NCBI GenBank assembly: GCA_025526995.1
Contig: JAHLKG010000009.1
Location: 992,001 to 1,056,000 of the forward strand
From: Powellomyces hirtus
Taxonomy: Eukaryota; Chytridiomycota; Chytridiomycetes; Spizellomycetales; Powellomycetaceae
Length of the DNA: 64,000 nucleotides
Reading direction: 5' to 3'
In this document: in pieces, positions 1 through 11,433 of the stretch
Numbering within the stretch: position 1 is the first letter of the stretch
Layout of the letters: each line of letters opens with the position of its first letter
The notes under the pieces: model-generated
Database searches by the model: none
The model's input: the letters and a program-made list of their open reading frames with translations, nothing else
What the model was told of the DNA's origin: nothing
Program-made: the position numbers and the translations under genes

Positions 1-1020
1 CCAAACATTGCCTTCAACCTGGCCCGCGCCATGTCCCAACTGTCCCCATGCATTTCCGCTTTCGTCCGCCGACAGACTGAGTATCTGTCCGTGGTCAGTG
101 AGAGCAACGGCATGATGAGCTCCAGCCGAGAGACGCATGATACGTTCCGACCAACGAAGCGTTGACGGGGATGGAAGTTTGGTAATGCTGTGTTCAGTCG
201 CAGGTGAAGTCAATGAGTTCCATGAGCTGGCAGTGGCGGATGGAGCTGTCGATGTGCTATTGTTGAGGTTGTCAATGCAATACGTGTCACCGTTCTTGCA
301 AAGCGCGTACACTTTGGTGTCGGTGCACGCAATCTGGACAAAATCCTTCCCTTTGACAGTTACATAGAGAACAGCGGTGGCCTCGACCTGTGGAGCCGAC
401 GAGCTGCGGCGGGAGCTCGGTGCCGTTGGCGCGGGGGTTTTCCACTGCACTAGGTCCCCGTCTTCAGTCACTGCCGCGGCGTGGTGACGACTCAGAACCA
501 CGTCTCGCAGCACCTTTCCATCAAACACTTCTGGGATTACGACCCCATCGGATCCGGTTGAATTGTTATTGTTGCCCCAAATGTACAGCCCGGGAAAGGA
601 ACGAGCATCGGATATTTGGCTTTCAGGAACAGTCTCTGCGTTAAATTCTTCTTCCGCCTCTGCCTCCAGCACCGTCTCCGCCGCCGCTTCGGCGTGAACG
701 GCGATGGCATAATATGTGACCCCGACACCGGCGCCGATGACAAACGTTAAAAGCCGTAGTTTGGAGTCGTAGCTAGAGCCTAAGATCATACATATGTATT
801 TCATTAGTTGAGGCTGAAACCGGACAACCTTCAAGACTGAGCACGCACCAGAGTAGGGGTGAGGCGACGACGGGACAGCGGAAGGGCGGATGGTTCTGCC
901 ATGCGGAACGGTTCGTGGAGGCGGTGGAGGTGGAGCAGAGAAGGGCGGATGCGTTGAATGTATGGACCTGATCTGTCTTACGACCCTTGCTCTTTGTGTG
1001 GTCACTGAGCGGATCATCAT
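1..1020 (-). CDS. Mitochondrial RCC1-repeat protein, FMP25-like (3' end outside window)
   Basis: Exons 849-1020 and <1-779 with a 69-bp GT-AG intron; 317 codons are visible and the C-terminus lies beyond base 1. The N-terminus (MMIRSVTTQRARVVRQIRS) is rich in Arg and Ser without acids, as in mitochondrial presequences. A hydrophobic stretch follows (LLTFVIGAGVGVTYYAIAV, about residues 64-82), then RCC1-like blade starts: GLYIWGNNNNSTG, and HHAVALTDHGQILSLSADESGNAWGQL cut by the edge. This layout matches yeast Fmp25, an inner-membrane RCC1 protein linked to respiratory complex III assembly. That function is transferred from the family and not shown here. The second of the two adjacent ATG codons (1,017) could also start it. 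It is divergent from CGR1 with 268 bp between start codons. Confidence 0.72.
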   Translation of the reverse strand, partial: MMIRSVTTQRARVVRQIRSIHSTHPPFSAPPPPPPRTVPHGRTIRPSAVPSSPHPYSGACSVLKVVRFQPQLMKYICMILGSSYDSKLRLLTFVIGAGVGVTYYAIAVHAEAAAETVLEAEAEEEFNAETVPESQISDARSFPGLYIWGNNNNSTGSDGVVIPEVFDGKVLRDVVLSRHHAAAVTEDGDLVQWKTPAPTAPSSRRSSSAPQVEATAVLYVTVKGKDFVQIACTDTKVYALCKNGDTYCIDNLNNSTSTAPSATASSWNSLTSPATEHSITKLPSPSTLRWSERIMRLSAGAHHAVALTDHGQILSLSADESGNAWGQLGHGAGQVEGNVW

Positions 1021-1288
1021 TATTGTGTTGAAAAAAACCGTGCGGACAAAAAGTGGAATATTTTTGACGCGAAAGCACAAGAGGACCGACAGCGCGTTGT
1101 GGAGTGTTACTATTGTAGTCACGTGCGTTCCAACACCCAAATCGTGTTTCCCTGTCCTTTTTCATTTGTTTCTTTTTGTCGTGAGAGTTTGTTCTTTGCT
1201 GAAATTTACAGAAAGGGTCCGAGTTACAGGCAGCCGGGCGTACTTGAAGACCGCGGCCACCCATACATACACGCAGAGCAAAAATCAC

Positions 1289-1828
1289 ATGGCCGACACA
1301 CAAGCCGCTGTCCCAGCGGAATCGACTTCAGCAGCTCCTTCAACGGCAAAACCCGGCGTTGACCATAGCGTGCGTGGCAAACCGGTATCGGGCAAAGTAT
1401 GGAAGACACAGCAAACGAAGCGACACACGTCGATGAAGCCACGGATGTTGCAACAAGGTGATGATTGCGCCTCCTTCCCGCCAATGTAGTATCAGAGGAT
1501 GCTGGAAGCTAATGCTGCCCTTGTTCAACCTAGGCTGGGACAAACAAATGGAAGAACGCAAACGCCAACAAATTGTCAAAACTATCGAGAATGAGCTGAA
1601 GGAGCAGACCGCAGCCGCCAAACAGAAGAAGCGCGAGGCAGAGAAGGAGCGGCTGAAGCGGAAAGAGGAGAATGAGCGCAAGGGAGAGGTTGTGCAGAAG
1701 GTAATATTGACATTGCACACACGCTTGGTCCTATGCAACCCACGCTGAGATAGGATTTTCTACAGGTTTCTGCAGCGAAACTGAAACGCATGAAGAAGAA
1801 ACAACTTCGGCAAATACGGAAGGCTTAA
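1289..1828 (+). CDS. CGR1: rRNA-processing protein CGR1
   Basis: Exons 1289-1457, 1534-1700 and 1766-1828 give 132 aa. The N-terminus is Ala/Ser/Thr-rich. It is followed by GKPVSGKVWKTQQTKR and then a long, highly charged helix (WDKQMEERKRQQIVKTIENE, continuing with KEQTAAAKQKKREAEKERLKR) ending in a Lys/Arg-rich tail (KLKRMKKKQLRQIRKA). The VSGK-W core plus basic coiled coil of this length is the Cgr1 family pattern: nucleolar proteins needed for 60S pre-rRNA processing. Both introns keep the frame and join family-like segments. The gene converges on UBE2C. Confidence 0.82.
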
Positions 1829-2321
1829 AGCTCCGAGTGGTTCATGCCTTGCCTGCTCCCGCCTTTTCCGATCATTTCCTTCTGTGCATATTTTTATTAT
1901 TTATTTAGTCTCTGTCAGGCATCAAGGTGCTTTCTTTCTGCTTTGTTGAAGATATGATGATGAGAGTCCTTTGCTGTCGGGTCAAGCTTTCCGGATTTGA
2001 CGGCGGCCCATGGGTGGGAACTGGGCTTCAACCCTTCACAGCAGAATGCGGAAGCAATGAGAGCGCTGCAGAGATAGCAGACTTTTCGCCATGTGGACAT
2101 CAGAAGGTTGACGACTTGTTCAACGCGTTATCAAGCATCACCCTTCAAGAATGCACACAGCCAGTTTGCTGGTCTTACTATCGCTATATTACCAAGAATC
2201 TCGCCTCTTTTCCGGGTTTATGCAGCGCTGTGCTGCGGCTATATATCTGTGATAATTTAAGTGTGTGGAGCGTTCGCCATCCCGTCCCACCTCGGGTGCC
2301 TGCGTGCGAGGAATGGGTAGT
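1829..2321. other. Intergenic, convergent 3' ends of CGR1 and UBE2C
   Basis: 493 bp between two stop codons facing each other. It should hold both 3' UTRs. A short AT-rich run near 1,890 could serve 3'-end formation. I see no further gene. Confidence 0.5.
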
Positions 2322-3413
2322 TCATTCGTCGTTCCCGGGATGAGCAGCAAGAACTTGTTTCCGGAACTGCTCAGGGTTCCCCCACATTTCCGCAGCTTCG
2401 TCGTTCAAAGGGCTGTTGTTGTTGGGCTCTGGAGGGAAAGAAGGCAAAGGAAGTTCATGAATGATTAGTTACGAGAATTGCATGGCTGCTATAGACCAAA
2501 TCTGAAAAGACTATGCTGAGTAGACAACACTCTGGAACCGCATGGTCCATGTCGCTCTGTCCCATCGTCTCGCTCATGCTCGCTCTCACGCCGGATGACA
2601 AAGCAAAAGCCATCATCTCGCCGAGTGAAGCACTCCGTCAAAGCACCACTTGCATGGCTTTTCCACCAAGTACCCGCCAGCCCCATTCACTGTAAGCACG
2701 CAATTCCCAGCCTCAATTTCTTGGACTCCCACCAACCACATACCTCCCAACAAACTTTGCAAAGACACCAAAATGGTCTGGACGGTGTACACTGCTGACC
2801 ACTTGTCCTTGAGAATATCCAAGCAAATGTTTCCATTCATGTCGACATTTGGGTGGTAAATCGGTGTTTTGAAGGTGACAGTGGGGGCGTTGTAAGGATA
2901 GGATGTGGGGAATTTCATGGCGAGTTTGTATTTGAGGTTTTCATAGACCTGTGAGAAAAGGACACGTGTGTGTGTGAGCGAGCAACATACTCTAGAAAGC
3001 TACGATGTGTGGAATCAGGATGAACCCACCGTTCCTTCTGGTCCACTGATGGTTGCGGTCCAGTTCATCAAATCGTCGCCATCCGGGAACGCCGATATGC
3101 CTGGCGTACCACTCATCTGGAAAAAACGGAACGAAAGAGGCAACAATTAGCCACTGCTGCTCACCGACATGGGGTTCAGTTCACGGGCACGCAAATACAG
3201 CTCACGTACCATCAATGTCATGAGCTCATTCTGCAACCTGGGGAAGATGCAGAAAGCATGGGAACGTCGGGGTCAGTTGGGGATGCAAGGAAATGAATGA
3301 GCGTGATTCCGTGGACGTTGCATTCTCACTCACCGTTTGGCGACGTTTGCAGTCTCGGTAGCGCTCTTTGTTTGGTTGGAAGGCTTTCCTGCGGCAGGGT
3401 TTGTGGTCATCAT
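2322..3413 (-). CDS. UBC11: E2 ubiquitin-conjugating enzyme, UBE2C/UbcH10 (Ubc11) type
   Basis: Five exons: 3334-3413, 3210-3237, 3030-3116, 2744-2948 and 2322-2428; 168 aa. The fold can be read in order: a Thr/Ala-rich N-terminal tail, [20 protein letters not shown] (helix 1), [28 protein letters not shown], the YHPNVD motif (HPN), the catalytic Cys in [33 protein letters not shown] and a C-terminal helix. The LMMSG and [12 protein letters not shown] stretches separate UBE2C from other E2s. In this family the enzyme works with the anaphase-promoting complex to ubiquitinate cyclins at mitotic exit. One exon is only 28 nt. The C-terminus (AAHPGNDE) is short. Confidence 0.93.
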
Positions 3414-3971
3414 GCTGGGCGTCAGATGTTGGGTAAGACGAGGAGGAAAACGACAAAGTCGGACAGGACAGACAGACAGACAGACAGTCTCGCGTGTGAA
3501 TCAACGCAATGAAAGCGTGTCAAATCAAGTGCCCAGCCACCACGCTTCATCTAGCCCTACTTTATCAAGGTAGACTATATGTATGCCATTCTTTGAACTG
3601 CTTCCTTTCAAGTCACTATTCGATAGACAACAACAACAACAATATCGATAACAAACAAAGCCAAAGATGGGGAAAGTGACTAGTTGCAAGGGGGAAGGGG
3701 AGAGGGTCGATTGGTTGACAATGAGAATGAAATAATGAAAACGCTCTTCACAATAAAAACAAATGTAATTGGAAATCAACTAACTAGATGTAGCGTATAG
3801 TGAGTCGCTGTTGGAACTTTCCTAAAACGGAACTCAAGGCCAACCAGAAACGCCAAAACCCGCTGCGGCAACGCCTTCAGTAAAACGCGCAGCAGCCTAC
3901 CCATTTCGTCTCATCTTCTGCAGTTCTGCTTCCATTACCCCCCACACACAACCAACTCACAACACAAAACA
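3414..3971. promoter_or_regulatory. Divergent promoter between UBE2C and the UDP-rhamnose enzyme
   Basis: 558 bp between two start codons pointing away from each other, so it must carry both promoters. It contains a GACA tetranucleotide run (about 3,466-3,486), a CAA trinucleotide run near 3,630 and a C/A-rich leader directly before the ATG at 3,972. No TATA box is placed with confidence. Confidence 0.45.
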
Positions 3972-5118
3972 ATGGCTGAGGTATGGTCCATCACCATCGC
4001 ATGGCCCTTGTCTTCTTTTGTATCGTTTAAGACTCCAAAGTCACTAACTGGTCATTTCCCAACAGCGTCACTTGATCTACGGTGCCAAGGGCTGGATTGC
4101 CGGTCTGCTGAAGGAGCTCTTGGAGCAGGAGGGAAAGGAAGTTAGGGGTTCCACGGTCCGCCTGGAAAACCGTGAGGAGATTCTCAAGTATGTATATACA
4201 TACTCTGTAGCTGCCGTTCGTCATCGACACAACACGATCTGTCCCCAAACCCCTTTGGAAGAATCGCTCATTCTCTTTGATTTGTCATCCAGGGAGCTCG
4301 ACGAATACAAACCCACTCGTGTCTACAACTGTGCCGGAGTGACCGGCCGTCCCAACGTCGACTGGTGCGAGGACAACAAAGAAGCTACCATCCGCAGCAA
4401 TGTCATTGGCACGCTCAACCTCGCCGACTGCTGCTTCCTGCGCGGCATCCACATGACCAACTATGCCACCGGCTGCATCTACCAGTACGATGACGCTCAC
4501 CCCATGAAGGGCAAAACTTTCACAGAGGAAGACGAGCCCAACTTTGGTGGGTCGTACTACTCGTACACCAAAGCGATGGTGGAGAAGATGATTAAGCAGT
4601 ACTCGAATGTGTTGACCCTGCGGCTCCGTATGCCCGTCTCGGACGACCTCAACCCCCGTAACTTTGTGACCAAGATTACAAAGTAGGTGCAGGAGCAATA
4701 CCTCACATAAACAGCCTTCTTTGCTCACATCTCTATGCCTCTCAGGTACGAACGTGTCGTTGACATTCCCAATTCCAACACCATCCTCTACGAGCTCCTC
4801 CCCGCCTCGGTCAAAATGGCTGACGCCAAGCTGACCGGCGTGTACAACTTTACCAACCCGGGCGCCATCTCCCACAACGAAGTCCTGGCTATCTACAAGA
4901 AACACGTCGACCCCAGCTTCTCGTGGAAAAACTTCTCCCTCGAGGAACAGTCCAAGGTCATCAAGGCCGGCCGGTCCAACTGCGAGCTCGACACCACCAA
5001 GCTCATCACCGCCCTCGAAAAACTCGGCGTCAAGGTCAACGAAATCCATGAGGCGTATGACAAGTGCTTCCAGCGAATGGCCGCCAACTTGAAGGCCAAC
5101 AAGCCCATGAGCTTCTAG
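3972..5118 (+). CDS. UER1: UDP-4-keto-6-deoxy-glucose 3,5-epimerase/4-reductase (UER1, plant NRS/ER-like)
   Basis: Exons 3972-3980, 4066-4187, 4293-4682 and 4746-5118; 297 aa. The first exon codes only Met-Ala-Glu. This is an extended short-chain dehydrogenase: the NAD(P)-binding glycine motif GAKGWIAG lies near residue 9, NCAGVTGRPNVDWCE near 56, and the catalytic YxxxK is Y133-K137 in YYSYTKAMVEK. The sequence resembles plant NRS/ER and fungal Uer1, which convert UDP-4-keto-6-deoxyglucose to UDP-rhamnose, more than bacterial RmlD. The partner 4,6-dehydratase is not in the window. Third positions are G/C-rich, typical of a well-expressed gene. The substrate is inferred from the family. Confidence 0.85.
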
Positions 5119-5304
5119 ATGTCTAGCAATTCGCATCGGTTGGACGTTTTCCCTTTCACTCGTTTGTGTCTTAACTTTATGTATCTTTTATGAACAATGA
5201 TCACTATGTGGCGCGAGTACATACATGGCTGAAGTCAGGGTACTAGGTTGCAAACAGGCTAACAACAGGAGTGTGGCTGCACTCGCTTTTTTTTTCCATG
5301 TGTT

Positions 5305-7017
5305 TCAAAATCCCTTCTTGGCCAATGTGGTAGCGATCTCCAGGTATAATTCAATCGCGTTAAATTTCCGTTCCTCGACTTCCCGTTTCAAATCCTCCTT
5401 CTTCATCTCTACTTTATCTTTCAATTCCTTCTTTGCATCCTCCACCTTGCTTTTCAACTCGGCATGGGCATGGTGCGGAATCTTCTCTCCCGTCTCATCC
5501 ACTCCCTTCTCCAGTACCTCCTCCGCCTTTTCTACCGCCTCCACCGTCTTCACCACCTTATCCCACTGCCACGTATTCAGCAAATTAATCAAATCCACGT
5601 GATCCGCCTGTAGCGTCCGTATATACTCTCCCCACGTCGCGCTCTCGACACTCACGAGTCCATCATTGACACCCTCGACGGCCATGAGGTATTCGAACGT
5701 GAACCGGAACGGGTACACAAAGGGTTTGTCGTAGACCGAGGCGGTGCCATCGGCACCATAGGAAAAGTAAGCAATCGAGGGGTCGTTGGGCGTTGACGGG
5801 TTGAAGACAGTGTTGAGGTAGGTGGGGGTCAGGTCGGTGAAGGCCCGTATGTCGAGAGACGTTGAGCGGTGCAGATTGGTGATGATTGGGGCGAGAAGAC
5901 TGGAAGGATAGATGGATGCAGAGGGTGAGAATCTACGCGATGAAATATATCTGCTCTAGAGCAGGAAGAGGGGAGAGAGGGGCTGCACTAACGTTGAGAT
6001 GAGGGGTATGGAGGCGATGGAGGATCCGTGGTGCGGTGTGGAGATGGTTGTGAGGGACTAGCGGATGACGCATTTGATGCAATGGGTCAGTGAAGGCGAG
6101 GGTAAGAGGGAGGAAGAGGTGCGGAATGGCAATAGACACAATTTGCTTACGTCTATGGAGAACTTCCGATCCGCTGGGTGTTTTTCGAGTAGGTGGGAGA
6201 TCATGTATCGACAATCCAATCCGCCCTACGAAACAATCACAAACACCGGATCAACAAGAAAATGCACATACACGCCCAAAACTCCACTCTCATCTCTTGC
6301 TTTGTTCCAACCCACGACGATCAAAACCCTCACCATTGAATGCGCAACCAAATTCACCGATTTTCCCTTTGGCACTTTGCGGTCCAGCGTTTCTTTCAGC
6401 ACTGCGGCGCGCACAGACACGTCGGCTGCGCGGGGCACTTTGGTGATAATGACATCACAGCCAATAGCGTTCAGGGCCTCTTTGACGCCGCGCCAGTAGT
6501 GCAGCCGCGCAAAGCTCGGGCCTGGACTGGGCGGGCGGTGGCCAAGGTTAGAACGAACACGACCGACGAACCACACAGAGAAAGGGGAACAGGGGCGTTT
6601 TGCTGCGGGGACAGAAGCTGGAAGAAGCTATTGCAGAACGTACCCATGACGTCGAATCCAAGAAGACCTTTTTATACAAAGTCCGGAGAGACGAAACGCA
6701 GGATCGTCAGTAAAGAGTTTCTTTCTTGTCCCCCCACCACACACCAAAACAGAATCAAAGCCGTTTTCCGCACCATGACATAATACAATCGTATTCCTCG
6801 GCGCTCTATAGTCGCCTTCCGACACCACTTTGCGACGGGGGTCGGCTTTCTCTCCGTCAGCCCATTCTTTCCGTTGGCGGGCGCAGGCGGTGAAGGTTGC
6901 TTTGAGGGATAGGGGTGGGGTTGTCGTTCGTCGTAGTGATGCGGCTTGCAATATGAACAGCCGAGGTTGGGGCCAACGCTGTGCGGAGCGGAATTCTGAG
7001 GGCCGTATTCTGATCAT
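5305..7017 (-). CDS. Tgl2-like lipase with bacterial-type triad and a charged C-terminal helix
   Basis: Exons 6774-7017, 6644-6667, 6334-6521, 6151-6225, 5993-6057 and 5305-5899; 396 aa. The chain shows the lipase oxyanion start (TIVLCHGLLGFDVMG), the nucleophile elbow AHSMGG with Ser151, then GLDCRYMISHL, TTISTPHHGSSIA, the acid in NDGLVSVESATWGE and the His in ADHVDLIN, the order seen in Pseudomonas/Burkholderia-type lipases. Yeast Tgl2, a mitochondrial triacylglycerol lipase, has the same organisation. The N-terminus from the ATG at 7,017 (MIRIRPSEFRSAQRWPQPR) looks like a mitochondrial presequence. An in-frame ATG at 7,134 would add residues encoded across a C homopolymer. After the catalytic His about 80 residues form a Lys/Glu-rich helix. 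Exon 2 is only 24 nt. Confidence 0.8.
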
Positions 7018-7019
7018 GA

Positions 7020-7034
7020 GGGGGGGGGGGGGGG
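7020..7034. repeat. Poly-G tract (15 bp)
   Basis: Uninterrupted G run on the + strand, ending 3 bp beyond the chosen lipase start codon (on that gene's strand a C run just 5' of the ATG). One of five G/C homopolymers of 14-18 bp in the window. Confidence 0.9.
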
Positions 7035-7301
7035 ATAGGTCAGATGAGAAGTGCGATGGTGAATGAGATTCTTTACGGCCAAGGCACCTGGAATCGGGCG
7101 ATGATGCTATGACGTTGGTGGCTGGTATGTTCATTTAATTATTATCCTGCTGCGCAATTTTGAAAACGGGCACATTATAGTTCACCCGGCTTTGGAAGCT
7201 CAGTCTTATGGCATTCTTGCAGTGTTTTTTATATATTTGCGAGACGCCAACAGGCGGGTATGCAGATAAGCGAGACGGAACAAGTGAAGCTCCACGTCTG
7301 T

Positions 7302-8226
7302 CTAATAGCCAGGGAATGGTGCTTCAGTGCTTCCTCCGTTCCTGCCGAACCAGAGGATCATGGAACTACGGAGAAGAGAGTTGGGACGGGAAAAAGTAGA
7401 GGAAAGCCCACGAAGAAAACAACTTACGATGCAAAAATTAGAGCGTTCTGTCCAGCAATGCAGAAGCCAAAATAGGCTTCATCTCCTTGCGAGTAACCGT
7501 GTATGATGTACTTGAGAATGGTAACAGCCTAGAGAAACGAAAAGAAGTAGGGATTTCGTGCACATTAGCTATCCATATGCCTCCATACAAAAAGCCCAAA
7601 CAGCAGCGGCTGCGCGCCGCTGGGCCACCTACAAATCCTCCGCCCAGGGCTCCGAGAGCCATCGATACACCCACAAACGCACAACCGCGCGCTTTCGTCG
7701 CAACATTGCTGCCGCCACCATATCCGTCGCCTTCAGCATTGAGCATTTCTCGGTCAATGAGATTAACCCTGGAAGAGAGATGACCGGATAGGATGTAAGC
7801 CAACTTTTGCGATCAGAAGAGAGAAAACAACAGCGGCGACAGCGTTTATGCACTTACACTATCAAGGCAACAGTTGATAGGATCCCGGGTACCCAATCCA
7901 CAAAGGCCACTTGCACGGGCAAGCCAGGCTCTGGTCGCGTGGAAGCGTATGTCGCTCCATCGATGAACACCCACCACCCCAATGCAAACTGGTAAAGAGA
8001 TAGATTGAGTCGAGAGCTCAGGATATCACAAACATCTACTTTATTTATGCAATACCAGCATTCCAGCAAAGTATCCGACAAACTCTGTTCGGCTATAAAA
8101 TCGGTGGGAGATGGTGTCAAACAACTGGATGATGGCATCGCCGCACCATCCGCAATAGAAGGCAGTTTTCGAGCGCGGACGCGGGGAGTCGGATGGATCG
8201 AGCGACAGTGGTTGGTATCGAGGCAT
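7302..8226 (-). CDS. VPS68: Vps68/TMEM50 family membrane protein
   Basis: Exons 8056-8226, 7858-7988, 7633-7768, 7428-7528 and 7302-7365; 200 aa. Four hydrophobic segments can be seen: FVGYFAGMLFALGWWVFIDG (carrying the family hallmark WWVFIDGA), FVDWVPGILSTVALIVVNLI, CAFVGVSMALGALGGGFAVT and FGFCIAGQNALIFASSMILWF. Human TMEM50A/B and yeast Vps68 share this topology and motif. Vps68 acts with Vps55 in late endosome to vacuole transport. The donor of the third intron was set at GTAGGT (7,632), because that restores the family sequence while reading on does not. The C-terminus ends APFPGY. Confidence 0.86.
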
Positions 8227-8598
8227 GTTTGTTGGGTAGGTGCGTAAGAGAGAAGAACAACTTGAAGAAAGGGGGATATGTCACCAGGAAGCCTTGAAGT
8301 GACGGTCGCGACGGAGCAATGAGGCAGGTAGGCAGGCAGGCAGGCTATTTACAAAGGAGGACAGACAGACAGATAGACGGATAGACAGGCAGACCAACAA
8401 TATGTCTATAAGCGCAATGAAAATGACAGGGATTTCTTTGACAAACACACACGGAGCGTTGGTGTTGGTTGTAGAAAGGTGACGTTGGAAGTGCAGACTA
8501 CAAGTACAGTAGTGTACGTAACAAAGTCTAGTGCCGATGCCAGATGTAGGCTGGTTTTGCTTACACTATAGTCAGTCAAAGTGACAAAACGAGGCGGC
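8227..8598. promoter_or_regulatory. Divergent promoter VPS68 / GUP1
   Basis: 372 bp between divergent start codons. It holds AGGC-type repeats (about 8,323-8,345) and a GACA/GATA tetranucleotide run (about 8,360-8,395). No clear TATA box. Confidence 0.4.
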
Positions 8599-11052
8599 AT
8601 GCAAAAATACTCCCTCCTGGAAATTGTAAACCTGGCGTTCGAAATGGCAGCCGCTGCCACAAGGCGTTCCAGTGCCCTTTCTTCACCATCCTCCCGCATG
8701 AACTCTGACGAGGTTCCCCTGTTGCCTCGTATCAGTCCAACCTTGAACGCGGGACGCCCGCTCCGACGCGGTGCCAACAAAGGAGACAGACTTGCTCCGC
8801 CGCCAGAACCTTCCCGCTGGTTAACCCCAGAGTTTTTTGTCTACTATGCCGTCTTCTTGATAGGCCTCCCGTCGATGGTCATGTGTGCTTGGGAGTTTAG
8901 CGACGGTGAGAGCGTCGAAAGGGAGCAAGTCGCGCCCGCGTCAATTGGGAGCTTCCAGCAGAACCGACGTGTTTGCAGATATTCCATGCTGGACGACGCC
9001 TGATTCATTTGGTTTCTATTGCAGAAAAGCATCCTTCGTATGCCATCTACTCACGGAAGCTAAAAGATGGCTGGATGTTAGGACGGAAAGTGGTATGTAT
9101 GTGTCACGAATCCTCCCCCACAACGCGACGGGGCGCGCTCGCGTTTGCAAAACAGCATCCGTTAACCTATGCCTCCCGTCTGCATAGGACAACAGCGACT
9201 CGCAATACGCATCCTTTCGTAACAACATCCCCATCCTGACCAAAGTCGGGATCGCCTACCTCGTCCTCTCCCACGTCGTCCAACGCTACGCTCCGCGGTT
9301 CCGTCCCCTCTTTTCCCTCTTGTTTTCCTGCGTGTTCCTCGGCGCGATTCACGGGACTTCGTTGTTGAAGATTGTGGCTATTGGCGCTGTCAACTATGCT
9401 ATCACTAAGACGGTGGGCCATAAACGCATCGGGGTGCTGCTCTCGTGGCTGTGGAGTGTGGGCATCTTGTTTCTGAACAGCAAGTACGAGGGATATAGAT
9501 TCGGAGACTTGCATTCGTCCCTGGCCTGGATGGTGAGCATTTGACATATATGTGTGTGTATGGGACTCCCCGCCTGCGTTGCTGTTGTCATTGCTCTTTG
9601 TCGTGCGTATCTGGGGGGTCTCTTTCATGCTGACGTGTTGGTTGGATCTCCCACAAAAGGATGCGATCAAGGGCATCAATATGCGATGGTGGATCACGTT
9701 CAACTTTTCCGCGCTCCGAATGATCTCGTTCAGCATGGACTACTACTGGATGTCCCGCGGCGGACCCGACAAGACCAAATCCGAAACGCATCGCCAAACC
9801 TGCGACGAATGCTCTTCCGCCGTCCACCCGGGCGAACAGTGTTCCAAAGCACGCACCCAAACACCGTTACCAAAGCACTCCTACTCTCTCATCAACTACT
9901 TTACGTACCTCCTCTATGTTCCCCTCTACCTCGCGGGGCCCATCGTGACCTTCAACGACTTTGTCGCCCAGTTTCGGCATGTCCCGCGAGATATCACACT
10001 CAGATCTACGGTGTTGTATGCCGCCCGCTGGGCGGCCGCCGTGCTGACGATGGAGTGTATGCTGCACACAATCTACGTGGTGGCCATCAAAGACACGAGA
10101 GCGTGGACGGGCTATTCGCCGTTTCAGATGAGCATGGTTGGGTATTTCAACCTCAAACTCATATGGCTCAAGGTAAATGGCGATATGTGTGCGGGTGTGT
10201 GTGTGTGTGTGTGTGTGCTACTGGGGCCACATCCAGACAATCTGCTTTGCCCTCTCGAACCTCGCGCGCGCTTTCACCCTCACTCATCAGCCGCCCTACT
10301 TTCATTTGCATCCCTCCCCCCTGTTTAGCTCCTCATCATCTGGCGCTTCTTCCGTCTCTGGGCCATGGCCGACCGTCTCACCTCACCCGAAAACATGACG
10401 CGCTGCATGTCCAACAACTATTCAGCGATCGAGTTCTGGCGCTCGTGGCACCGCTCCTTCAACCGCTGGCTCGTCAGATACCTCTATATCCCCTGCGGCG
10501 GCGCCCGCTACTACGCACTCAACATATGGCCCACGTTCACGTTTGTCGCTGTCTGGCATGATATTAGCTTGAGGTTGCTCACTTGGGGATGGATGGTGGC
10601 GTTGTTTATTTTGCCAGAGGTGCTGTTGAGGAGAGTGTTTGGGAATGAACGGGTACGTGGATCTATTCATATCCCCATCTTCCATTTTGCGCTGTGGTAG
10701 GTAGCCTTCCACAAGAGATCTGCTAATACCCCTCATTTGCCACCTTCCCCCCCATTCCTCTTGCATCTATTCCGCCGGCCCCCCGCAGTGGAAACAAAAA
10801 CTCGGCCCAACCACGTACCGCCACCTCTCGGCCACCTTGGCGGTCCTCAACATTCTCCTCATGATGATCGCCAACCTCGTCGGGTTCGCGGTCGGCGTTG
10901 ACGGCGTGACCATCATGCTCACGCACATCCTTAACAACACTGCCCATGGATATCTCTTTCTGGTCGCGACTTTTGTCGCCGTGTTTTCGACCGTGCAGTT
11001 GATGTTTGAGTGGAGGAATGAGGAGGTGAGGAGGACCCCGCGCATCAAGTAG
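8599..11052 (+). CDS. GUP1: GUP1-like MBOAT O-acyltransferase
   Basis: Exons 8599-8905, 9025-9092, 9188-9532, 9660-10172, 10329-10652 and 10789-11052; 606 aa. The alternative ATG at 8,644 would give 591 aa. It is a multi-pass membrane protein: a Ser/Arg-rich cytosolic N-terminus, then about ten hydrophobic segments. MBOAT hallmarks are FWRSWHRSFNRWLVRYLYIP and the buried His of FTFVAVWHD. The GUP1-type segment INMRWWITFNFSALRMISFSMDYYW places it with Gup1/HHAT-like proteins. In yeast Gup1 remodels GPI anchors by adding a C26 acyl chain in the ER. A cysteine-containing loop (TCDECSSAVHPGEQC) sits between segments. Intron 4 carries a GT dinucleotide run (about 10,194-10,217). Confidence 0.9.
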
Positions 11053-11433
11053 AAGAAAAAAATAATAATAAAAAATGGGAGAGCATCGAAACGAGGACAG
11101 TAGTAGAGCAAGTATAGGAATAGTCATAATTTATGCATAAATGAGATTAGGAGGGAACTCTTTCTAACGGCATACGGTACCGACGTCCCACAGACACAGA
11201 GATAGACAGACTCACTGACCCACCCTCCACCGTACTCAGAGGTGAATGCCAATGCCTCTGTCGACTCAAATGATGTCAACCTTTACAGCTCAGGTTCTGA
11301 AATTTTCCGAATGCACTTAACATAACTGTGTTGACACAAAGATTTTGTTTTTAAAACATCAGCCATAAGACATATTTGGTCCACATGTGAGTGGGGGGGG
11401 GGGGGGGATGGGATGGCACAGTCAGAGAGATGT
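11053..11433. other. Intergenic, convergent 3' ends of GUP1 and the PPR gene
   Basis: 381 bp with both 3' UTRs and an AT-rich run just after the GUP1 stop (about 11,063-11,075). It contains a 15-bp poly-G tract at 11,393-11,407. No gene seen. Confidence 0.5.

Noticed and set aside
890..1489. 199-codon + strand frame spanning the divergent RCC1/CGR1 region
   Set aside because: It merges antisense of the first gene with exon 1 and intron of CGR1. The CGR1 start at 1,289 explains the conserved part.
4285..5136. 283-codon - strand frame opposite UER1
   Set aside because: Antisense shadow: the + strand encodes a full reductase with catalytic motifs.
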